A stretch of DNA of 64,000 nt from Sepiola atlantica (lineage: Eukaryota; Mollusca; Cephalopoda; Sepiida; Sepiolidae), in assembly GCA_963556195.1 (NCBI GenBank), contig OY744531.1, positions 108,083,620 to 108,147,619 on the forward strand, given 5' to 3'. Numbering within the stretch: position 1 is the first letter of the stretch; each line of letters begins with the position of its first letter. The notes beneath the pieces were generated by a model. The model ran no database searches. It saw only the letters and a list, made by a program, of their open reading frames with translations, and was not told where the DNA came from. The translations under genes and the position numbers were made by a program. Positions 50,801 through 60,700 of this stretch are shown one piece after another.

Positions 50801-53800
50801 ATAACCCTAAAACATTTAAGAAAGAATCGGATAACCCTAAAACATTTAAGAAAGAATCGGATAACCCTAAAACATTTAAGAAAGAATCGGATAACCCTAA
50901 AACATTTAAGAAAGAATCGGATAACCCTAAAACATTTAAGAAAGAATCGGATAACCCTAAAACATTTAAGAAAGAATCGGATAACCCTAAAACATTTAAG
51001 AAAGAATCTGATAACCCTAAAACATTTGAGAAAGAATCTGATAACCCTAAAACATTTAAGAAAGAATCGGATAAAAGAAATGCGAAAAAGGAAGGTGATA
51101 AAGTTCAAGAGAAATTGAAAGATGTTAAGAAAAAATCTAGCGAAGAGAGGAGAAAGAAGACTCCTGAGCAAAAACAAATCGCGAACGGGAACTCTGACAG
51201 CGAGGCATTTATTACTAGCGATAATAAGTTGGACTGTAAACAAAAACGGAAGACCAAAATGAAACGGAAACAATCGGAGAGTTCTAATGAATCTGAAGAC
51301 ATCACCGATGATGAAAGTGGGTGTGAAAAGAAAGAATCTCGTAAAAGGAAATCTTCTGCTTCTTCTAAAAGAATTCCTGGCAAATTGAAGAAACTCGAGT
51401 CGAAAAGAAAATGCTTACAGAGTGAGAGTGATGACGACTTGAATGAAAGTAGAAAGTCGACTTCAAAAACTAAAAAGAATAAAAAACAAGTAAGATTGTT
51501 ATCATTATTAATTTTATAACGTTTATTTGATTGAAGGAAGGTATTGCTTCATGATGTAACGTTGACACGAGAACGAGAAATGTCTTAAAATAATGTAGAA
51601 AACTTTTAAAAAAAGAAAAAAAGAAATCGTGTATGATGTCGTAATTTAATTGATTTTAGTAAATTTTATAATTTAGATATTTATGACTTAACATTGCTAT
51701 ACAATTGTCATATGTTAACTTTAAATGTTTCAATTTTTAAATGCAAAAATAAAAGAAATTTAGTGCAACTTCGGAAAAGCTTCAATAAGGAAAAACAAAC
51801 AATAAATAAAAATAAAGAAATACTGGTATTACGTATGTGACCGTGACGGAACAAAAACATCGTACACCAAAAATTACGTAAATTGAGCAAGTAGTTTTTT
51901 TTTTTTATCACACATAATCAAATTTTGTCATTTTTTTTTTTCATGCTCGCTTGTCACGTCGCCATCTTTGAAAAACAAGGGACGTAAGTCAGTCCAGCGT
52001 TACAAGCCCAGCTTGTCGTGAACAAGTGAGCGTGGTTCAAAAAATGACAAAATTTGATTTTCTGTGATATAAAAAAAACTACTTGATCAATTTATGTAAT
52101 TCTTGGTGCACGATATCTTTGTTCCGTCCCGGTCGCATACTTAATACAGATATGTATTTATTATTTGTTTTTCCTTATTGAGACTTTTCCGAAGTTGCAC
52201 CAAGAAATTAAAGAAATAAACATTGATTTCTTAAGACATTTATTACAAATAGTGTTAACGATTTTCATGAAAAAAAATAGTTTATTTTCCTAATATAGAT
52301 TACTGATAAAAATTATATTTTCAAAGATTTTGATGTAATATTTTTGAACGCAATATATTTGTTTAGTATTCATTAGATACCATTTAATTTTTAATTGTTT
52401 TTAATTAATAGTAATTTTTTATTCATTAGATACCATTTAAAATAATAACTACAAATTTGTAATTACTTATTAATTTTATTCAGTCCGGTTTACAATGAGT
52501 GACTTTAATTAATAGTAATTAAAAAAAAAAAAAAATATTTTTCAATTTATTAATTTTTTCATTTTTCAATTTTTTCATTTTTTTAAATTTATAATTTAAA
52601 CATTTTTTTTTAATTAGTAATTTTTTTATTCATTAGATACCATTTAAAATAATAACTACACATTTGTAATTACTTATTAATTTTATTCAGTCCGGTTTAC
52701 AATGAGTGACTTTAATTAATAGTAATTTTTTTGTATCATGTTCTAGGATTTTTGTAAAACAAAATGGTGCTATTTTCAAAAAAAATATATTTACTGATTT
52801 TTATATATATATAATGTCATTTATTTATTTTGTTTGATACTTTTTGAACAAATTCAATTATTCGTACAAAAGAGCATTAAACCTAAATGCTAGTTGGGAA
52901 TAACTTTTCCTTCACCAATGTGATGCTCCCAGATGGGAAGTGACATATATTTAACAAAAATTTAATTATCCACAGACACGTGTTCCCTCGCACTGGCAAG
53001 GATTGGCACAGTATGTGTATATGTATATCTATACGTGTATATGTAGGTGTGTGTGTGAAAGTATATGTATATCTATACGTGTATATGTAGGTGTGTGTGT
53101 GAAAGTATATGTATATCTATACGTGTATATGTAGGTGTGTGTGTGAAAGTATATGTATATCTATACGTGTATATGTATATCTATACGTGTATATGTATAT
53201 CTATACGTGTATATGTGTATCTATACGTGTATATGTAGGTGTGTGTGTGAAAGTATATGCTTTTGCATATACTTTCTATTCTTTCTATATACCAACCTTT
53301 GCAAAGTGAAATCTTGGTGAGTGTTAACCCTAACCTTAACCCTTACCCTAACCCTAACACTAACCCTAAACCCTAAACCTAACCCTAACCCCTAACCCCT
53401 AACCCTAACCTTAACCCTAACCCTAACCAAGCAACATTTTGCTACATATCAAAAGCCACGATTTTATTCATCTTAGCAATTTTTTTTTTTTTCAAAAAAA
53501 AGAACTTTTGTACAATTACGGATCCATTTTGTTCAACAGAAGAACAACCGATGTTTGTATGTATATATATATATATATATATATATAAAAGGAAATTGTA
53601 GTTTGCTTGAAGCATTGCTGGTAAATATAAATGTAAGTTTGTAATCCGAGGCAGGAGCAATGTGATATAGGTACCGGAAGGTGGAAAAAGTGAACAAAAA
53701 CAAACGAGAAGAGAAAACAAGAATCTCAAATCAATTTATTAATATTTCACGTAAAACAGATTAAATATCAGAACAGTAAATAGAAAAAAGGTTTACTGTC

Positions 53801-54656
53801 AAGCAATTAAAAAGTTCCGGAAAAGGTAAACTTTAATTTTCGAGAGCGGGACCTCTCATTATCAAAATATCAAAAATATGACCGAGTGGTCGAAAAGGCG
53901 AGATGGAAACAACTGTTGAAGAAATACAGCAGAGAATTGATGGAAGATATGCAGAAAATTAGTTTAGATAAGCTAATTTGGATATCAATATTAATTATTC
54001 CTATCATTGATTTGAGATTCCATTCTTATTTTCTCTTCTCATTTATTTTTGTTCACCTGTTCCACCTTCCGGTACCTATATCACATTGATCCAGCCTCGG
54101 ATTACAAACTTTTTTGTTTCATTTTACTTCAAAGTTCCCAGAAATCAAGGGGCCCTTTCCTGGGGCTAACACTTGATCTCTATATGAGATACATAGATAT
54201 TCAAATGTTCTATTAAAATTCTCCTTTATTTCTCAAACGTTGAGTTAGTTATGAACATTAATTCTCCTCTCCTCAATTGACCAGTTAACTATGTCATAGT
54301 ATATCTTTCTTGTGGTCTCTTGGTCTTATCGGATTCCACGACAAGAATTCATCTGGTCTGGTGGAGTATCAAGCTAAGTGTTGTTACTTGATGTAACATC
54401 ACTAGAAGAAGGTGCGCCACTCTTTGCAAGTTAATAGCCGTGCTGAAGGGAACTTATTTGTGCTGCGAATGCTATGTTTTGAATTTTTGGTCAGGGTTTA
54501 CTTGTAGGGTGAAGTATCCTCATATCGGGTTGTCCTGACAAACCCTTGTACAGAGAGACCGAAGACACTCGAGGATGGTGTCTAGTAGGTAATTCGAACT
54601 ATATATATTTATGTATGTATCTGTATATATATATATATATTTGTGCGTGTATGTAT

Positions 54657-54705
<49 letters not shown>

Positions 54706-57700
54706 TTTGTGTGTGTATGTATGCGTATATGCATTTGTGTGTGTATGTATGCGTATATGCATTTGTGTGTGTATGTATGCGTATATGCATTTGTGTGTGT
54801 GTGTATGCGTATATGCATTTGTGTGTGTGTGTATGCGTATATGCATTTGTGTGTGTGTGTATGCGTATATGCATTTGTGTGTGTGTGTATGCGTATATGC
54901 ATTTGTGTGTGTATGTATGTGTATATATATATTTATGTGTGTGTATGTATGCGTATATGCATTTGTGTGTGTGTATGTATGCGTATTAGGGTTGGGCGGT
55001 TTTGAAATTTTGGTTTCGTTTTTTTCCCCTTAAAACCTCGGTTTACGGTTCGGTTTTTTTGAAAAAAAACTTTTTTACTATGGAAGCTATTCATTCTCTT
55101 GTGTGATGATTAGTTATTATTCAACGTTTAGTTGAATTATGCCACTGTTTCGATAATTTTGTGACTGAATCATTCTCCATGATATGAATCATATAAGTTT
55201 TAAGGTGTTGACTGTTGTAATCAAAGTTCTGATACCTTTTCAACAGTTAACTCGTTAAAACAGTGACCAAAGATTTATGAAAGATTTCTGAAGAATAAAA
55301 CTGAGTTTGAATATACATTCTATCTAATTCTTTAACCCATCAGAAGCTAAAATATAACTCAGAAATGCAAGAAATTAAAAAACGAAAATTTATTTAAACA
55401 AACAAAATAATTTTACAAATAAAATTAAGCAAAAATGATGATAAAAATGAAATATTGTCAAAATTATTTGACAGATAAAAATTTTAATGTTTTAATAGGT
55501 GAAAATGTTTTTACTCATTTTCTTAGGTTGTGATTGAGAATAACTAGTTACTCAGTATGGTTAGGTTTCAGCCTACATCTCCGGTCACTAATGACAAGTC
55601 CAGCCTTACTAAATATCCGTTCACTCGCTACAGAGGTAGCTTGAATACTCAAAAGTTTTCTTGCCAGAATACAAAGATTCGGGTAGAGCCTCCCATTTTT
55701 CTTCCACCAGACAAAAGGACAGGCTGATGGGTCGATGGCTTTTCCATACAGAAATCGATCTACCTCGTTTTTAATCCGAGATATTTTTTTACCGCTGGTA
55801 TCAATTTCTTTTGTTCTTGCCTGACCTTTCTTTCGGAGAAAACCCCAAAAGTCTTTTTCCCCTTTTGGTTCACTACTTTGCTGTACTTCTGCTGGAATGT
55901 TTTCGTCCGTGTCATCGGATAGAGTCGAAAAATAAACACACCATATACTTCTCGAATTGCCGGTGTTGACTGTTGGGATGTCTGTCATTTTGTGTGCTCG
56001 AAGTTCTGTCAACTGGTGCGTGTTGGGGTTAATATTTGTTTTTAAGACAGGGTAATAAAACTTTATAGACATGCGTAAAAGACTAGTAGTACACCCGAAA
56101 ACCGCGCCAAGGGAAAAGGAAGGATGGTTAAAAAAAAGTAGAGATTATTAATTCACCTAAAGTCATTTTTTAAGCTTTACAGTAATTTTAGTCATAGAAT
56201 TCATGACTTGGATTAAAGTTTAATAATTAAACTTTCGAATAAATTGTCAACTCTAAATAAATACCATATTAACAATTTAGTAAAATATAAATCGTTGCAT
56301 AGTCTACTTTTTGAATAACCCATTTTTGGGAGAGAAAACGGTATAGTTGAGAGATAGTTCTCTAGAAATGACAATTTATGTATGAAGTGGCTTTTCAAAA
56401 GTAAACAATGAAATGCCTAATGTTTAAAATAATTTCAAAAATCCGAATAAAGTGATACTAGCATTGGCAACTACTTTTTTTCTTTTTAAATGTTTATACT
56501 CGCTCGCTACTTTTCGTTTATTTACTTTTACAACAAGTATTTTTTTAAATTTCATTTTAATAACTTATTTTTTTAGATAACTCTGAAACAAACATAAATA
56601 ATTATTTTACAATTTTGAGTTGAATCAAATAGATTTTCGATATCATACGGAACGCGTTTGATTTTTTCTTTTTCATTTGAAAATAGTTTATGCTAAAAAT
56701 ACAATGTCATGTTGTCTGTCGTATTTCTCTTTTTCATTTGAAAATTCAAAATGTTAATGATAAACAAACTGTAAACAAAGATTTCTTCCTACAAGTCAAT
56801 TAAATGTTTTTATCATATATTTGTTCAATCTGTCCTCTTACTAATATAACATTTTTTGGTAATATTCAATATTATTCAAATCGGAAAATCTTTTCAACCG
56901 TGTTTCCTTGTATATGGTGGCTTACTGTAGTAAAAACACAATACCGAACGGTTACGGTTTTAAAAAAAAAAACGATTCGGTATGGAGACGAAACCGAAAA
57001 ACCGCGTTTTTTCGGTAAAACCGCCCATCTCTAATACGTATATACATTTGTGTATGTATGTGTATATATATATATATTTATGTGTGTCCATGTATGCGTA
57101 TATGCATTTGTGTGTCTGTATGTATGCGTATATGCATTTGTGGGTGTGTATGTATGCGTATATATGCGTATATGCATTTGTGTGTGTATGTATGCGTATA
57201 TGCATTTGTGTGTGTATGTATGTGTATATACATTTATGTGTGTATGTATATATATATATATTTATGTGTGTGTATATTTGTCACACATATTATTACTGCT
57301 AGCATTTGTTGGTCTTCTATCTTTAACAATAATTACTTCCATAATTTCAATTTTGGCTTGTGTCAAATCTTCTGTAATGTCAGTAGATACTTGAGATTTA
57401 ATAAAGTAAAATAATCATTAAAAAATCATTAAAAATTATTAAAAATCATTAAAAATCATTAAAAAAATCCTAATAATGTTTGTTGATTCTTTCTGTTTTT
57501 CTTTTACATTTCTATCAAAGATCCAAAGTGATGAAGATTCTGATGATATCACCCCAAGAGTTCGTAAGAAACGGAACAAAAAAACGAAAAAGTCCAATCG
57601 CATCTCAGATTCTGGTATATTTACCGTTTGTTTGTTTAAATATCAATTCTAAATTGCTTAACATTTTGTAATTTTATAAAAGTATAATTTTGTCTCATAA

Positions 57701-60700
57701 TTTCACTGTCTTTTAAACAAATATAATTTTGTCTCATAATTTCACTGTCTTTTAAACAAATATAATTTTGTCTCATAATTTCACTGTCTTTTAAACAAAT
57801 ATAATTTTGTCTCATAATTTCACTGTCTTTTAAACAAATATAATTTTGTCTCATAATTTCACTGTCTTTTAAACAAATATAATTTTGTCTCATAATTTCA
57901 CTGTCTTTTAAACAAATATAATTTTGTCTCATAATTTCACTGTCTTTTAAACAAATATAATTTTGTCTCATAATTTCACTGTCTTTTAAACAAATATAAT
58001 TTTGTCTCATAATTTCACTGTCTTTTAAACAAATATAATTTTGTCTCATAATTTCACTGTCTTTTAAACAAATATAATTTTGTCTCATAATTTCACTGTC
58101 TTTTAAACAAATATAATTTTGTCTCATAATTTCACTGTCTTTTAAACAAATATAATTTTGTCTCATAATTTCACTGTCTTTTAAACAAATATAATTTTGT
58201 CTCATAATTTCACTGTCTGTTAAACAAATATAATTTTGTCTCATAATTTCACTGTCTTAAACAAATATAATTTTGTCTCATAATTTCACTGTCTTTTAAA
58301 CAAATATAATTTTGTCTCATAGTTTCACTGTCTTTTAAACAAATATAATTTTGTCTCATAGTTTCACTGTCTTTTAAACAAATATAATTTTGTCTCATAA
58401 TTTCACTGTCTGTTAAACAAATATAATTTTGTCTCATAATTTCACTGTCTGTTAAACAAATATAATTTTGTCTCATAATTTCACTGTCTTTTAAACAAAT
58501 ATAATTTTGTCTCATAATTTCACTGTCTTTCAAACAAATATAATTTTGTCTCATAATTTAACTGTCTTTTAAACAAATATAATTTTGTCTCATAATTTAA
58601 CTGTCTTTTAAACAAATATAATTTTGTCTCATAATTTCACTGTCTTTCAAACAAATATAATTTTGTCTCATAATTTCACTGTCTTTTAAACAAATATAAT
58701 TTTGTCTCATAATTTAACTGTCTTTTAAACAAATATAATTTTGTCTCATAATTTCACTGTCTGTTAAACAAATATAATTTTGTCTCATAATTTCACTGTC
58801 TGTTAAACAAATATAATTTTTTTCTCATAATTTCACTGTCTTTTAAACAAATATAATTTTGTCTCATAATTTCACTGTCTTTTAAACAAATATAATTTTG
58901 TCTCATAATTTAACTGTCTTTTAAACAAATATAATTTTGTCTCATAGTTTCACTGTCTTTTAAACAAATATAATTTTGTCTCATAATTTCACTGTCTGTT
59001 AAACAAATATAATTTTGTCTCATAATTTCACTGTCTTTTAAACAAATATAATTTTGTCTCAGAATTTCACTGTCTTTTAAACAAATATAATTTTGTCTCA
59101 TAATTTCACTGTCTTTTAAACAAATATAATTTTGTCTCATAATTTCACTGTTTTTTAAACAAATATAATTTTGTCTCATAATTTCACTGTCTTTTAAACA
59201 AATATAATTTTGTCTCATAATTTCACTGTCTTTTAAACAAATATAATTTTGTCTCATAATTTCACTGTCTTTTAAACAAATATAATTTTGTCTCATAATT
59301 TCACTGTCTTTTAAACAAATATAATTTTGTCTCATAATTTCACTGTTTTTTAAACAAATATAATTTTGTCTCATAATTTCACTGTCTTTTAAACAAATAT
59401 AATTTTGTCTCATAATTTCACTGTCTTTTAAACAAATATAATTTTGTCTCATAATTTCACTGTCTTTTAAACAAATATAATTTGTTAAAAATATTTATTA
59501 TCAGCATTTCATTTATATAAGCCTTAGTCATTTCATAAAACTTGTATACTAACATTTTGGTACTCTTATAGAGAATGCACCGTGTTTTTGTGACTTTGCG
59601 TCATCAACATGCGGGCAGGTCTCAGAAGCACCCGAGAGTTGACAAAACTATTAACCAATCAGGTTAGCAAGCGGATGATAACTTTTGGAAGAAATTAATT
59701 TCTACGATTTGCAGCGTGTTGAATCTTACAAAGGACTTATTGAGTTCTGTCAGCAAAAGATAAACCCTAAACCAGAAAATGTTACAAAGAAAAGAAACAT
59801 TTAAAAAAAAACAATGGAAAAAAAAAATTGGGTGAAAACAGTAGTTCCGTTGTTTGTTATATAAAAAAAATCATCTTTTGAAACTTTTCGGTGCACAAAA
59901 AACATTTGATTAACAATTAACAATGGTTCCTTTGACAAAAAATAGAATAAACATTTAATTAATAATGGTTGTTTAGCTATGGTTTGTTCGTTCTTTATTT
60001 TTATATATGTATTTTACTTTGGTTTTCTCGTCTGCTAGTATTCAGTTTATCGTTTTCGCCTCAAGCGCTTCCGAGACCTGCCCGAAGGTTGACGACACAA
60101 AGTCACGGAAATGCGGTGCGTTCTCTATAAGAGTACCAACATTGTATTACTGTTCGTGACTTTTTAGAAACCGGCTAAACATGAATTATAAATAGATATG
60201 TTTCATCGTTTCTTTATAATAGATTCTGAAAAGGAGGTTGTTTCCAAAGCCAAACGACGGAAAGCCTGCTCCATGTTTTCTGAATCTGGTAGGTCTTTAG
60301 TTTTTTTGTTTTTTTTAATTTTATTTTTTTAATTTTTTTTTAATTTTTTTTTTTATTTTTAAAATTTTTTTTTTTTATATTTTTTTTATTGGATGCGAGT
60401 AAATGGGGTGCAGTTGCATTTCCCACTTTTTGACTTGACGACATAGTGGGTTGGAAGCACAGAAGTTCCAAGTGAAGTCCGACAAAGAGATAAGTACCAC
60501 AATTGCTGTAAAAATAGTTGAATGGTTAAAGTCACACAGAATCGCAGCTGGGAATTAAATAATAGTCAATGTATAAAATAAACACCCCACCCCCAACCCT
60601 AACACCCCACCCCCAACCCTAACACCCCACCCCCAACCCCCACTCACCCTCCAAAAAATGTAAGAAATTGTTTTATTACATTTTCTGGAAAAGTTGGAAA

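Noticed and set aside
50536..51273. 245-codon minus-strand frame rich in Phe and Ile
   Set aside because: Antisense shadow of RFC1 exon 2 and its 30-bp repeat.
54546..55033. Tyr/Val/Cys-rich and His/Ile/Thr-rich frames on both strands
   Set aside because: Microsatellite translation; all six frames stay open together.
57636..59452. Three long minus-strand frames with a 13-residue repeat
   Set aside because: They translate the 39-bp intronic array; frame breaks occur wherever the unit length changes.
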